DNA of 64,000 nucleotides, taken from an uncultured Oscillospiraceae bacterium. Its GTDB lineage: Bacteria; Bacillota; Clostridia; Oscillospirales; Oscillospiraceae. The notes beneath the pieces were generated by a model, which was given only the letters and a program-made list of their open reading frames with translations, was not told the DNA's origin and made no database searches. Location: contig CAKTPO010000006.1 of the NCBI GenBank assembly GCA_934591845.1, positions 1 to 64,000 on the forward strand, read 5' to 3'. Shown here one piece after another: positions 1 to 8,381 of the stretch. A program made the position numbers and the translations under genes. How positions within the stretch are numbered: position 1 is the first letter of the stretch; the number at the start of each line of letters is the position of its first letter.

Positions 1-6
1 GCGGTA

Positions 7-96
7 ATGATTCCGCCTCAACTAGATTCCTCAACCTATGCCGCAAACTGCATGGGCTGCATGTGCATGGGCTTCCAAGACTTACTTTGGGGATAA
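7..96 (+). CDS. Possible Cys-rich small peptide or 3' end of a longer gene
   Basis: A 29-codon frame starts at ATG 7 and ends at TAA 96; the frame is also open back to base 1, so it may be the tail of a gene beginning outside the window. The product ends with a CMGCMCMGF segment, a CxxCxC cluster that could bind metal or be a modified core peptide. The ribosome binding site, if any, lies outside the window. A strong hairpin follows 15 bases after the stop. No family recognised; it may be a chance frame. Confidence 0.3.
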   Translation: MIPPQLDSSTYAANCMGCMCMGFQDLLWG

Positions 97-111
97 AAAA
101 ACACCCGCCGG

Positions 112-164
112 GGTGGAGATTGGACATGCAAAAAATCTTGCGTGTCCAACCTGTCCCGGTGGGC
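112..164 (+). other. Imperfect long hairpin
   Basis: Nested inverted repeats pair 113-121 (cccgccggg) with 154-162 (cccggtggg) and 121-129 (tggacatgc) with 140-148 (gcgtgtcca). Both mismatches become G-U pairs only if the plus strand is transcribed. This suggests a plus-strand RNA structure after the small frame. There is no T-run directly after it, so a simple terminator is not certain. Confidence 0.45.
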
Positions 165-173
165 GGAGGCTGG

Positions 174-1385
174 TTATTTTGTTAGTATAGGGGGTGCCGG
201 ATTTTTAGAGGGTGCGGAGATGACGGTGACTTCGTTCATCCAAATGTCGATACGCTCTATTTCTTCCGGGATGCGCTGGGGGTCTGCTTTTCCGGGGAGC
301 TGTTCCAATATGACCGTCTCCCGGATGGGTTTTGCTGGGCAGCCGTTGCCGTTCTGGCCCAAAAGGTGTTCCCGGCAGACCCAGGACTTGTATGGGTTAC
401 TGCCAGTGACGGTACGGCGGGTCATGGGGGCACCGCAGCCGCCGCAGTAGAGTTTGCCGTAGAGGAAGTGGGCCCTGCTGTGGCGGCGCAGGCCACTGTC
501 AATGTCTGACCGCCGCTTTGCCAGCTTTTCCCGGGTGGCCTCCCAGGTTTGTCGGTCGATCAGGGCTTCGTGGTCATGGACCAGATAATTGTTTTCAAAA
601 GGGCAGTGCATATCCGGCTGCTTCGTTAAAAAGTCCTTTGGCGGCTGTTTTTGGAGCATTTTATCCCCCACATATGCCTCATTCCCCAGAATATAGAGGA
701 TGCCCTGTTCGGTCAAGGGCTTGCCGCTTCTGCCGTTGCGGCCCAGGGCTTTCAGTTGGTCTGCAATACGCTTGAGCCCCGCCCCCTGCAAATAAAGCTC
801 AAAAATCAGTCGCACCGTATCCGCTGATGCATTTGGCACCAGCTTGCCTTCCAGCCAGTCATAGCCCAGAATGCGATTATTGCCCAAATGGTACTCCCCA
901 CGCTTGACCCGCTGCCGGTAGGCCCATTTGACATTTTCCGAAATGCTGCGGCTTTCGTCCTCTGCAATGGCGGACATCAGGGAGAACACAAAGGAACCGG
1001 TGGGGTCGTCCGTTCTCAAATGCTCCTTCTCAAATTCCACCGCCACATTCTGAAGCATCAGCATATCCGTATACCGTTTGCACTCGGCCACGTTCCGGGA
1101 GAACCGGGAGACACTTTTGCAGAGGATGCGGTCGATTTTCCCCTGCTTTGCATCCTCCAACATTCTCATAAACTCCGGCCGCCCCTGGGCGCTTCGGCCT
1201 GAAAGGTTGTCGGCGTAAATGCCCGCCAAAACCCAGTCCGGTTGGCGGCTGATGAAATCTCTATATGCCGCCTGCTGCACTTCCAGACTGTTCGCCTGGG
1301 CTTCCAATTTGGTGCTCACCCGGCAATAGACCGCCACCCGCAGATGCTGCATTTCCCGTTTTGCGGGGATCCTTGTGATTCGCAC
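174..1385 (-). CDS. Serine recombinase, third gene of a triple cassette
   Basis: Large serine recombinase of the resolvase/invertase family (403 aa). The N-terminal catalytic domain shows the AVYCRVST nucleophile motif (about residues 18-25) and the KSVSRFSRN segment. A recombinase domain follows, then a zinc ribbon around residues 313-350 (YCGGCGAPM, then WVCREH and GNGCP). The start is GTG at 1385, nine bases after an AGGAGG box; the next in-frame ATG lies within the catalytic domain lead-in. The first 125 bases overlap the end of the preceding recombinase gene in another frame. Three such genes in a row are typical of clostridial integrative elements, where they excise and integrate the element; the element itself is not seen here. 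Confidence 0.9.
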   Translation of the reverse strand: MRITRIPAKREMQHLRVAVYCRVSTKLEAQANSLEVQQAAYRDFISRQPDWVLAGIYADNLSGRSAQGRPEFMRMLEDAKQGKIDRILCKSVSRFSRNVAECKRYTDMLMLQNVAVEFEKEHLRTDDPTGSFVFSLMSAIAEDESRSISENVKWAYRQRVKRGEYHLGNNRILGYDWLEGKLVPNASADTVRLIFELYLQGAGLKRIADQLKALGRNGRSGKPLTEQGILYILGNEAYVGDKMLQKQPPKDFLTKQPDMHCPFENNYLVHDHEALIDRQTWEATREKLAKRRSDIDSGLRRHSRAHFLYGKLYCGGCGAPMTRRTVTGSNPYKSWVCREHLLGQNGNGCPAKPIRETVILEQLPGKADPQRIPEEIERIDIWMNEVTVISAPSKNPAPPILTK

Positions 1386-2742
1386 GCTCTTTTTCCTCCT
1401 GTTCCAGTCCCATTAAGAACCGATATTTGTTCTTTTTTTCGCCCTTTCTGATGCGCTCCAAAAAGGCGTTATAAAAGCAGGCATAGCGGCTGGGGAAGTA
1501 CCGCTCCCCCGCAAAGTCCATGGGCACTGCGCTTGTCTCTCCATCCCGCCAGAGAATGGTCAGTCGGTTCTCCCCCAGTAGGATTTCCTCCACCGTGTCA
1601 TCCAGCCAATAAAAATCCACTTTATGCTGCTCCTGACCGTGCTTTTCCATGTAGGCTGACAGCAGTGCCCTGTCCAGCACGTTCTGGATCAGCAGATATC
1701 CGCCACAGCAGCCCGGCCCATAGCAGCCCCAGCCGCCGTTTTGTATTTTTTCTCCCCGGTAATAGAAGTTATTCAGGCTCCCATGGAGCAGGGTTTTCCC
1801 GCAGTGGGGGCACCGGAGCATTGTGCCATAGGGATAGGTACTGTTGCCCCCAGACACCTTCCGCAGTTCCATGATTTTCTGAGCCTGTTGGAAAAGATGC
1901 CGGTCCACAATGGCGGCATGGGCATTTTCCACCCGGAACATGGGCACCTGGCCTTTGTTCCGAATTTGCCTGTGATCCAGATGGTTTTCAATATACGTCT
2001 TTTGTAAAAGAGAATCCCCTACGTACTTTTCGTTTTTCAGCATCCGGTCGATTTGAAGCCGCTTCCAGCAGTTTCCGGCTGGGGGCCTGATGCCTCTGGC
2101 CGACATATCCCGCATGATTTCCAAGGGCAGGGCCCCATGGACATACTGCTCAAAGACCTGCCGCACCACCGCCGCTTCCTCCTCTACGATGATGTAAAGC
2201 TCCTTGTCCCTGTGGCAGAAACCGTAGAGCGGAACCTTGACCTCCTCCCCGGCTTCAAACCGCTTTCGGATGGCCCACTTCACATTTTCGGAAATACTGC
2301 GGCTCTCCTCCTGGGCGAAGGAGGCCATAATGGTCAGCAGCATCTCCGAAAAAGAATCTGCCGTGTCGATATTCTCTTTTTCAAAAAATACGTGAACCCC
2401 ATACTGCTGCAGCTCCCGCACCGTCGTCAGGGTATCCACTGTGTTTCTGGCAAAACGGCTGACACTTTTGGTGATGATATAGTCGATTTTTCCGGCCTTG
2501 CAATCCTCCAACATTTCCAGGAATCTGGCCCTGTGCTTCAAGGACGTTCCGCTGCGGCCCTCATCGGCGTAGATGTCTACCAGTTCCCAGTCCTTTCGCT
2601 GGGCCAGCTGGAATTGGAAGGCGTTCATCTGATTTTCCAAACTGTAGCGCTGGGCATCCTTGTCTGTACTCACCCGGCAATAGGCCGCCACCCGTTTGGG
2701 GGCAGCTTTCCGCCGGGACTCAATTTTCGTCACTCTGGCCAT
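1261..2742 (-). CDS. Serine recombinase, second gene of a triple cassette
   Basis: 493-aa large serine recombinase. It shows the AAYCRVST catalytic motif near residue 20, the KSVSRFARN segment, a recombinase domain, and a zinc ribbon (RCPHCGKTL, then WGCYGPGCCGGY) around residues 350-390. I chose ATG 2742 because AAAGGGGGAAG lies just upstream; the frame stays open to 2865 but has no good site there. It overlaps the first recombinase gene by 23 bases and the third by 125 bases. Its last 40 or so residues (rich in Gly, Ala and Ser) are simply the other frame of the third gene's catalytic region and probably have no folded role. Confidence 0.9.
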   Translation of the reverse strand: MARVTKIESRRKAAPKRVAAYCRVSTDKDAQRYSLENQMNAFQFQLAQRKDWELVDIYADEGRSGTSLKHRARFLEMLEDCKAGKIDYIITKSVSRFARNTVDTLTTVRELQQYGVHVFFEKENIDTADSFSEMLLTIMASFAQEESRSISENVKWAIRKRFEAGEEVKVPLYGFCHRDKELYIIVEEEAAVVRQVFEQYVHGALPLEIMRDMSARGIRPPAGNCWKRLQIDRMLKNEKYVGDSLLQKTYIENHLDHRQIRNKGQVPMFRVENAHAAIVDRHLFQQAQKIMELRKVSGGNSTYPYGTMLRCPHCGKTLLHGSLNNFYYRGEKIQNGGWGCYGPGCCGGYLLIQNVLDRALLSAYMEKHGQEQHKVDFYWLDDTVEEILLGENRLTILWRDGETSAVPMDFAGERYFPSRYACFYNAFLERIRKGEKKNKYRFLMGLEQEEKERANHKDPRKTGNAASAGGGLLPGEHQIGSPGEQSGSAAGGI

Positions 2743-3622
2743 TGCGCCGGGCTTCCCCCTTTCTGCCGCTGCGAAGTGCCCCCAGACTGACCAGCCGCTG
2801 CACCGCCTCAAATTCTTTGGGCGAAATGATGGGCTCGTGATGGTCCCAGATGTAAATGCGGTCACGGTAGTTTTTATTGACCACCTGCTTCCCCGGCACC
2901 AGGCTCACCGTTTGATTTGTCACATAATCCCCCTTGTAAACAGGATTTGTAAGCATTTTCTTCAGCCGTTTCTGCTTCCAGGTATAGCCGTTGGTCTCCA
3001 TGTCATTGAGGGCCTTTAAAATCATCTGATACGGTTCTTCCGCCAGGGCCAAGGCAAAGGCCCTGCGCACCTTTGGTGCCTGCTGCTCATCGATTTCCCA
3101 GCGGTTGTCCCCTGCATTCCGGTAGCCGAAGGCCACCCGTCCAAAGGGTCTGCCTTCCAGAGCATACTGCTCATGGGCCCGGGCGGTATGCTGGCTGATG
3201 CTGTGGCTTTCCTCCTGGGCAATGGCCGAGAAAATATGAAACATCAGCGCAGAGCCACCTGCCATGGAATACAGCCCCTCCTTTTCAAAAAGGATCTGTA
3301 CCCCCAACCCTTGCAGCTCCCGCATAAGCTCTGCGCAGTCAGACATATTCCGGGCAAAGCGGGAAATGGATTTTGTAAGGATCAAATCGATTTCCCCTGC
3401 CCGGCATGCCTCCATGAGCCGCTGCAATCCGGTTCGCTTCTTCGCAGACAGCCCACTTTTTCCCTTGTCCCCGTAGAGCCCTACCAGGCACATCTGGGGA
3501 TTTCTGCTGATGAACTCCCTGTAGTAGCGCATCTGCCCTTCGTAGGACCCCTCCTGGGCTTCCTTTTCCGTGCTGACACGGCAGTAAGCCGCAACCCGAA
3601 CAGGCTTTCTGTTCTCTTTCAT
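2720..3622 (-). CDS. Serine recombinase, first gene of a triple cassette
   Basis: 300-aa serine recombinase with the AAYCRVST motif at about residues 11-18 and the KSISRFARN segment near residue 83, followed by a recombinase domain (KQKRLKKMLTNPVYKGDY). It lacks the C-terminal zinc ribbon found in its two downstream partners, so it is the shortest of the set. The start ATG 3622 follows AAAAGGAGTGG. It is first in the leftward transcript and overlaps the second gene by 23 bases, so the three are probably translated together. The three proteins are clearly different from each other, which suggests complementary roles rather than recent duplication. Confidence 0.9.
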   Translation of the reverse strand: MKENRKPVRVAAYCRVSTEKEAQEGSYEGQMRYYREFISRNPQMCLVGLYGDKGKSGLSAKKRTGLQRLMEACRAGEIDLILTKSISRFARNMSDCAELMRELQGLGVQILFEKEGLYSMAGGSALMFHIFSAIAQEESHSISQHTARAHEQYALEGRPFGRVAFGYRNAGDNRWEIDEQQAPKVRRAFALALAEEPYQMILKALNDMETNGYTWKQKRLKKMLTNPVYKGDYVTNQTVSLVPGKQVVNKNYRDRIYIWDHHEPIISPKEFEAVQRLVSLGALRSGRKGEARRNGQSDEN

Positions 3623-3756
3623 CTATTCCACTCCTTTTCCAATATAAAAAGGGCGCTCCGCCAATGAAATCCTTTGGCATTTTGACAGAACACCCATAAA
3701 AACGTATTGATTTATCCGGAGATGCAAACCATATAAAACCGTTGACCAGTTTGTCG

Positions 3757-3785
3757 TTGACAGTATAACGATATTCGTCTATAAT
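3757..3785 (+). promoter_or_regulatory. Consensus promoter and possible operator of the toxin-antitoxin operon
   Basis: TTGACA (3757-3762), a 17-base spacer, then TATAAT (3780-3785): a perfect vegetative promoter 35 bases before the antitoxin gene. A TCGTT/AACGA inverted repeat (3754-3758, 3767-3771) covers the -35 box, and GTTGAC occurs twice 15 bases apart (3741, 3756). Autorepression by the antitoxin or toxin complex is the usual arrangement and would fit. Confidence 0.8.
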
Positions 3786-3819
3786 AAGGTTAGAATAAAG
3801 TAATCAGGAGGGATACCCC

Positions 3820-4086
3820 ATGATGATTCGTTCCGCAACCGCCATGCGCAATGATTATGACGGCATGGTGAAACTTGCCAAGGAAAAACAGGAGCCCATT
3901 TTTCTGACCCGAAACGGTGACGGTGAAATGGTCTTTCTGCCCCTGGAACTCTGGGAAAAACGGGAAGCCGAATTAAATCTTTTGTCTGAAATGCTCCGGA
4001 GAGAAGAAAGCCGTCTGGCAGGAGCCAAAACATTCACACAGGAGCAGATTCGTAATATGACCCAGGAGCTGCTGCATGAGGATTGA
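3820..4086 (+). CDS. Antitoxin, Phd/YefM type
   Basis: 88-aa protein with a Phd/YefM-like N-terminus (IRSATAMRNDYDGMVKLAK, then EPIFLTRNGDGEMVFLPLE) that would form the dimeric DNA-binding fold, and a charged C-terminal tail that would wrap the toxin. ATG 3820 follows AGGAGG. Its end overlaps the toxin gene by 11 bases, the usual translational coupling of such pairs. The antitoxin should neutralise the downstream RelE/ParE-like toxin and repress the operon. The pair sits between the recombinase cassette and core genes, so it may belong to the mobile element and stabilise it; this is inference. Confidence 0.85.
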   Translation: MMIRSATAMRNDYDGMVKLAKEKQEPIFLTRNGDGEMVFLPLELWEKREAELNLLSEMLRREESRLAGAKTFTQEQIRNMTQELLHED

Positions 4087-4384
4087 ATGGTTATATGAGG
4101 CCCAGCGGGAATATGCAGAGCTGCTGACCTTCTATCGCTACCAGGTCAGTTTGGATGCCGCCCGAAAGTTTTCCGTGAAAATCCAGAACACCATAGAGAA
4201 TCTGTCGCTTTTTCCGGAAATGGGTGTTTTGAAACAAGACACTCTAATGGGAAAATATGGCTTTCGGGCTATTTTTATAGAGCAATATGTCTGCATCTAC
4301 AAAATTGCAGGAGACTGCGTTTATATCTACCACATTGCAGATGCAAGGAAAAACTATATTTACAACATTTTTGGTGTGGGCTAG
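4076..4384 (+). CDS. Toxin, RelE/ParE superfamily
   Basis: 102-aa RelE/ParE-fold protein. The features are an N-terminal helix with ALxxF-like spacing (YAELLTFYRYQVSLDAARKF), the conserved LFPEMG turn at about residues 42-47, a YGFRAIFIEQYVCIYKI strand pair, and the C-terminal IYHIADARKNY. In this superfamily members are either ribosome-dependent mRNA nucleases (RelE) or gyrase poisons (ParE); the sequence alone does not decide between them. It is translated from within the end of the antitoxin gene. Confidence 0.85.
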   Translation: MRIEWLYEAQREYAELLTFYRYQVSLDAARKFSVKIQNTIENLSLFPEMGVLKQDTLMGKYGFRAIFIEQYVCIYKIAGDCVYIYHIADARKNYIYNIFGVG

Positions 4385-4421
4385 TCAGCCCCATATGGTG
4401 TTTTCTGTAACATGTGATTTC

Positions 4422-4450
4422 TTGCTTTTTTCCTGGGGATGTGGTATAGT
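4422..4450 (+). promoter_or_regulatory. Promoter of the LRR lipoprotein gene
   Basis: TTGCTT (4422-4427), a 17-base spacer and TATAGT (4445-4450), 36 bases before the ATG. Confidence 0.65.
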
Positions 4451-4486
4451 AAGAAATGATTTTTGTTTACTGGAGGCCATTACCCC

Positions 4487-5992
4487 ATGGGCTTGCGCAA
4501 ATTTATTTCTATTGCTGCCGTAACACTTCTGCTGCTGGCTCTATCCGGCTGCGGCGGTTCTGCCGATCCGGTGGAGGATACCACCCAGCCGCCGGAAACC
4601 ACCAACGCCGCCTACCTTGCCACGGAGTTGCAGATGGTGGTCACCTACGAAAATGTAGGGGAGCTGGAGAATTATAAAAATCTGACGCTTTTGGATGCCA
4701 CCGGCTCCACCGCTTATCCGGCTTTGGAGGTCTACGCCCGGAATCATCCGGAGGTCCAAGTGATTTATACCGTGTCCCTTGGCAAAAAAGAGGTGGCCCA
4801 CGGCACTCCGGAAATCACCCTGACTGCCGAAGAAACGGACTATGACAGTCTGATGACCAATCTGGCCTTTTTGAAGGACACCAAAAAGCTGACCCTGCCC
4901 AAGACCAGCCTGACTGCGGAAGAGTTGCAGAAGCTGACAGATGCCTACCCGGATTTGGAAATCAGCTATACCCTGGGTCTTGCCGGGCAGGAGTTTACCG
5001 CCGATACCACCTCTTTGGATTTGTCCGCCCTGTCCTCCGGTCAGGTCGTGGCCGCCTCTGAGACCCTGGCCAGGCTCCCAGAGCTTCAAACCGTGGAGCT
5101 CATGACCTCCGGCGGCACCAGCGCCCTGAGCCAATCCGATGTAGAAACCCTGATCAACGCCGCTCCCAACGCCAAATTTCACTACACGTTCACCCTGTTC
5201 GGCAAGGAGATCTCCACCAACGACAGCCAGGTTTCCTTTAAGAATCTCTCCCTGACAGAGGCGGATATTCCCGCTCTAAGGCAGGCCCTGGCCATTATGA
5301 CCGGCTGTGATGCCTTTATTCTGGACAACTGCGGGCTGGACAATGAAACCATGGCAACCATTCGGGCCGACTACCCCAATACAGAACTGGTTTGGAAAAT
5401 CCAGTTTGGCAAGTACAGCACCATGACCAATGCCGAAACCATTCGGGCCGTTTATAACGTCTTTGACGACACCTGCGAAAACCTCAAATACTGCTGGCGC
5501 ACCAAATATATGGACATCGGCCACAATGAAACCCTGACGGATCTGAGCTTTGTCGCCTATATGCCGGACCTGGAAATTATGATTGCCTCCGGCTGTGCGG
5601 TGAAAGAACTCAATGGCTTTGAGAATTGCAAAAAACTGGAGTTTTTGGAGTTGGCTTTCTGCTACAAGCTGGAATCCATTGAGCCGTTGGCCGGTTGTGA
5701 AAACCTGAAAAACCTGAACATCTGCTATTCCAAGGTTTCGGATTTGAAAGCACTGGACGGTCTGCCTCTGGAACAGTTCATGTGCAAGCAGACCCGGGTC
5801 CCGGCGGCGGAGCAGAAGATTTTCAAAGAGATTCACCCGGACTGTGTGACCAACTTCTATGGAAAAGAGCCTTACGCCGGTGCAGGCTGGCGTTATAAGG
5901 ACAACGGCAAGACCTATACGGAAATCTACAAAAAGGTCCGGGAGGTCTTCGGATACGATGATATGCCCACGCCGGTGATCGAGAAAAAATAG
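4487..5992 (+). CDS. Leucine-rich-repeat lipoprotein
   Basis: 501-aa predicted lipoprotein. The signal peptide MGLRKFISIAAVTLLLLALS is followed by GCGG, so the lipobox is LSGC with the lipidated Cys at residue 22. Residues from about 60 on contain irregular leucine-rich repeats; the clearest run is near residues 350-430 (NGFENCKKLEFLELAFCYKL and neighbours). ATG 4487 follows TGGAGG at the right distance; the frame extends a little upstream without a better site. It is anchored outside the membrane and the repeats suggest a binding role, but the ligand is unknown. It is monocistronic with its own promoter and ends at a bidirectional terminator. Confidence 0.8.
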   Translation: MGLRKFISIAAVTLLLLALSGCGGSADPVEDTTQPPETTNAAYLATELQMVVTYENVGELENYKNLTLLDATGSTAYPALEVYARNHPEVQVIYTVSLGKKEVAHGTPEITLTAEETDYDSLMTNLAFLKDTKKLTLPKTSLTAEELQKLTDAYPDLEISYTLGLAGQEFTADTTSLDLSALSSGQVVAASETLARLPELQTVELMTSGGTSALSQSDVETLINAAPNAKFHYTFTLFGKEISTNDSQVSFKNLSLTEADIPALRQALAIMTGCDAFILDNCGLDNETMATIRADYPNTELVWKIQFGKYSTMTNAETIRAVYNVFDDTCENLKYCWRTKYMDIGHNETLTDLSFVAYMPDLEIMIASGCAVKELNGFENCKKLEFLELAFCYKLESIEPLAGCENLKNLNICYSKVSDLKALDGLPLEQFMCKQTRVPAAEQKIFKEIHPDCVTNFYGKEPYAGAGWRYKDNGKTYTEIYKKVREVFGYDDMPTPVIEKK

Positions 5993-6007
5993 CCCCCAAA
6001 AAATGGA

Positions 6008-6042
6008 CCTGCCGTGAAATCCAATCACGGCAGGCCCTTTTC
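6008..6042. terminator. Bidirectional terminator
   Basis: A perfect 10-bp stem, cctgccgtga (6008-6017) with tcacggcagg (6025-6034), lies between convergent genes. CCCTTTTCT follows on the plus strand, and on the minus strand the stem is followed by a run of six T after TCCA. Confidence 0.9.
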
Positions 6043-7317
6043 TTATCGCATATATACAAACTGCAAATCGTAAATATCCACGGTGTCTCCGTCCTGGATG
6101 CCCATTTGTTCCAGGCGATCAAAGAGACCGGATTTGCGAAGCATCTGGTCGAAGTAGTTTCTGGACTCATAATCGTCAAAATTGATGTTCTGCACCAGCC
6201 GTTCCAGCCACACGCCGGTGACCAGCCAGGTAGAGCCAAGATGCTCAATGGTCAGCTCCTGAGGATCGCCGGCTTCCGGCGCCTGTTCCACATACTCCGG
6301 CTCGTAAATGGTCACCGGGGGCAGGGTGCGCAGTCGTTCTGCCACCACCCGCATCAGGTTCCGGGTACCCTGGGTGGTTCCGGCGGAAATCTCATAAAGT
6401 TCACATCCCGCCGCCTCCACGCAGGCACGAAGCCGCTGCAAATTGTCACTGTCCGGGGGCAGCAGGTCGATTTTGTTGGCGGCAACGATCATAGGCCGGT
6501 TGGAAAGGTCTACGGAATAGTTGCCCAGCTCGTCACAGATGGCGTTAAAATCATCCACCGGGTCCCGGCCCTCGCTGCCGGAAACATCCACCACATGGAC
6601 AAGGAGGCGGCACCGGTCAATATGCCGCAGAAAATCATGGCCAAGACCGGCACCCTCAGCGGCACCCTCAATAATACCGGGAATATCTGCCATGACAAAA
6701 GACACGCCCTCATCCACGTAAATCACGCCCAGGTTGGGATACAGGGTGGTAAAATGGTAGTTGGCGATTTTGGGCCGGGCATTGGAGGTAACGGAGAGCA
6801 GGGTGGATTTTCCCACATTGGGGAAGCCCACCAGACCCACGTCAGCCAGAAGTTTCAGCTCCAAAATCACATCCCGCTCCTGGCCCTTGAGACCCACCTT
6901 GGCAAACCGGGGGACCTGCCGGGTCGCGGTGGCATAATGGGCATTGCCCCAGCCTCCACGGCCACCCTTGGCAATGACAAAATCTTCACCGGTGGACATA
7001 TCCACGATGATCTGATTGCTTTCCGCATCCCGCACCACGGTACCCCGGGGGACTTCAATGACCAGGGGTTCTCCCCGCTTGCCGCTCATGTTCCGGCCCA
7101 AGCCGTTCATACCCGCCTGGGCAGAATACTTGCGCTTATAGCGGAAATCCAGCAGGGTGGAGAGATTGTCATTGACCCGAAGAATGACGCTGCCGCCATG
7201 GCCGCCATCGCCGCCGTCAGGTCCGCCGGAGGCCACATACTTTTCCCGGTGGAACGCCACGGCACCGTCGCCGCCCCGTCCACCGCAGACGGTAATACGA
7301 ACTTTATCTACAAACAT
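6043..7317 (-). CDS. obgE: GTPase Obg (CgtA), ribosome assembly
   Basis: 424-aa Obg GTPase involved in large-subunit ribosome assembly and stress signalling. Residues 1-160 form the Gly-rich Obg fold (CGGRGGDGAVAFHREK, GGPDGGDGGHGGSV). The G domain follows with GFPNVGKST (G1), ADIPGII (G3) and AANKID (G4). The C-terminal 70 residues match the OCT domain of Gram-positive Obg proteins. Start ATG 7317 follows GATGGAGG. It lies downstream of rplU, prp and rpmA, the common Firmicutes order, but a terminator stands in the gap after rpmA, so its expression may rely on read-through. Confidence 0.97.
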   Translation of the reverse strand: MFVDKVRITVCGGRGGDGAVAFHREKYVASGGPDGGDGGHGGSVILRVNDNLSTLLDFRYKRKYSAQAGMNGLGRNMSGKRGEPLVIEVPRGTVVRDAESNQIIVDMSTGEDFVIAKGGRGGWGNAHYATATRQVPRFAKVGLKGQERDVILELKLLADVGLVGFPNVGKSTLLSVTSNARPKIANYHFTTLYPNLGVIYVDEGVSFVMADIPGIIEGAAEGAGLGHDFLRHIDRCRLLVHVVDVSGSEGRDPVDDFNAICDELGNYSVDLSNRPMIVAANKIDLLPPDSDNLQRLRACVEAAGCELYEISAGTTQGTRNLMRVVAERLRTLPPVTIYEPEYVEQAPEAGDPQELTIEHLGSTWLVTGVWLERLVQNINFDDYESRNYFDQMLRKSGLFDRLEQMGIQDGDTVDIYDLQFVYMR

Positions 7318-7397
7318 AGTTTACCTCCATCGTTATCCGGCGGGTGACACAGAAAAAGCGGCGCATTTTCCACTTCCTTTTCTCTGCCACCCAGGTT

Positions 7398-7433
7398 CAA
7401 AAAAAGGACCGCCGCTATTACGCAGCAGTCCTT
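7398..7433 (-). terminator. Terminator between rpmA and obgE
   Basis: On the minus strand AAGGAC and GTCCTT enclose a second GC-rich pair (TGCTGC/GCGGCG) and are followed by a run of seven T. It should end most rplU-prp-rpmA transcripts and limit expression of obgE. Confidence 0.75.
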
Positions 7434-7450
7434 CGTTTCTTAGGCTTGTC

Positions 7451-7732
7451 TTACTGCTCAGCGTAAACGGAGCACTTCCGACGATCCTTGCCCATGCGCT
7501 CAAACTTGACGGTGCCGTCAACCAGGGCGAACAGGGTATCATCCTTGCCGATACCAACGTTGGTGCCGGGATGGATGTGGGTGCCTCTCTGGCGAACCAG
7601 GATGTTGCCAGCCAGAACGAACTGACCGTCAGCACGCTTGCAGCCCAGCCGCTTGGACTCGGAATCACGGCCGTTCTTGGTGGAACCGCCGCCCTTGTGG
7701 TGAGCGAAGAACTGAATACCAATCTTCAGCAT
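7451..7732 (-). CDS. rpmA: 50S ribosomal protein L27
   Basis: 93-aa L27. It begins [17 protein letters not shown], the Firmicutes form with an N-terminal extension that Prp removes between Phe and Ala so that the mature tail can reach the peptidyl transferase centre. The rest ([29 protein letters not shown]) is standard. A GGAGG box precedes the ATG. The prp gene lies four bases upstream, so protease and substrate are made together. Confidence 0.98.
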   Translation of the reverse strand: MLKIGIQFFAHHKGGGSTKNGRDSESKRLGCKRADGQFVLAGNILVRQRGTHIHPGTNVGIGKDDTLFALVDGTVKFERMGKDRRKCSVYAEQ

Positions 7733-7736
7733 TGTA

Positions 7737-8060
7737 TTACACCTCCAAAACTTCGATGTTGTCGGGATATTCGTCCCGCAGGCTGCAAAGATAGAGCATC
7801 ATACCGGCCAAAACCGCCTGAACGCTTTCTTCTTCATCGCAGCTTGTGGGGAGGGTCAGGGTAATGCGGGCATCTGCCTCTTTTACCCGAACCTTGGCCT
7901 TGGCACCGCACACATCATTGATGGTGGCCTCAGCCATAGCGACAACGGCAGAAACCGCAGCGCAGACAATATCACTGCCTGCCTCGGCATAGCCGCTGTG
8001 ACCGGAGACGGAGAATCCGGTGATCCGCTCGTCCTCGGTAAAAAATTCGATCTTGGTCAT
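7737..8060 (-). CDS. prp: Ribosomal-processing cysteine protease Prp
   Basis: 107-aa Prp, the protease that trims the N-terminus of L27 in Firmicutes and related groups. The catalytic His and Cys are visible in [18 protein letters not shown] (about His21 and Cys33). It lies between rplU and rpmA, nine bases after rplU and four before rpmA, which is the conserved position of this gene and supports its role. Confidence 0.96.
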   Translation of the reverse strand: MTKIEFFTEDERITGFSVSGHSGYAEAGSDIVCAAVSAVVAMAEATINDVCGAKAKVRVKEADARITLTLPTSCDEEESVQAVLAGMMLYLCSLRDEYPDNIEVLEV

Positions 8061-8069
8061 ACTCTAAAA

Positions 8070-8381
8070 TTACAGAGCGATCTTGGTGATCTCGACCTTG
8101 GTGTAGGGCTGACGATGACCGATGTGGGTCTTCTCGTTCTTCTTTGCCTTGTACTTGATGACGTCGAGCTTCTTGCCCTTGCCGTTCTTTACGACCTTGG
8201 CCTCCACCACAGCACCCTCTACAGCGGGAGCGCCGATCTTGGAGTTCTCACCGTCCAGCACAGCCAGGACCTGGTCAAACTTCACGGTCTGCTCAGCTTC
8301 AACAGCCAGCTTCTCAATGAACAGGACATCGCCCTCGGCTACAGTGTACTGCTTACCGCCGGTAACAAAAACTGCCTTCAT
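8070..8381 (-). CDS. rplU: 50S ribosomal protein L21
   Basis: 103-aa L21 (MKAVFVTGGKQYTVAEGDVLF at the start, KTHIGHRQPYTKVEI near the end). I chose ATG 8381 because AGTAGGTG lies six bases upstream; an in-frame GTG three codons earlier is inside that box. First gene of the rplU-prp-rpmA operon. A structured leader precedes it. Confidence 0.98.
   Translation of the reverse strand: MKAVFVTGGKQYTVAEGDVLFIEKLAVEAEQTVKFDQVLAVLDGENSKIGAPAVEGAVVEAKVVKNGKGKKLDVIKYKAKKNEKTHIGHRQPYTKVEITKIAL

Noticed and set aside
3623..3756. Attachment site between the recombinases and the toxin-antitoxin operon
   Set aside because: Small hairpins (GGCG/CGCC, GCCAA/TTGGC) are present but no repeated core could be identified without the other element end.
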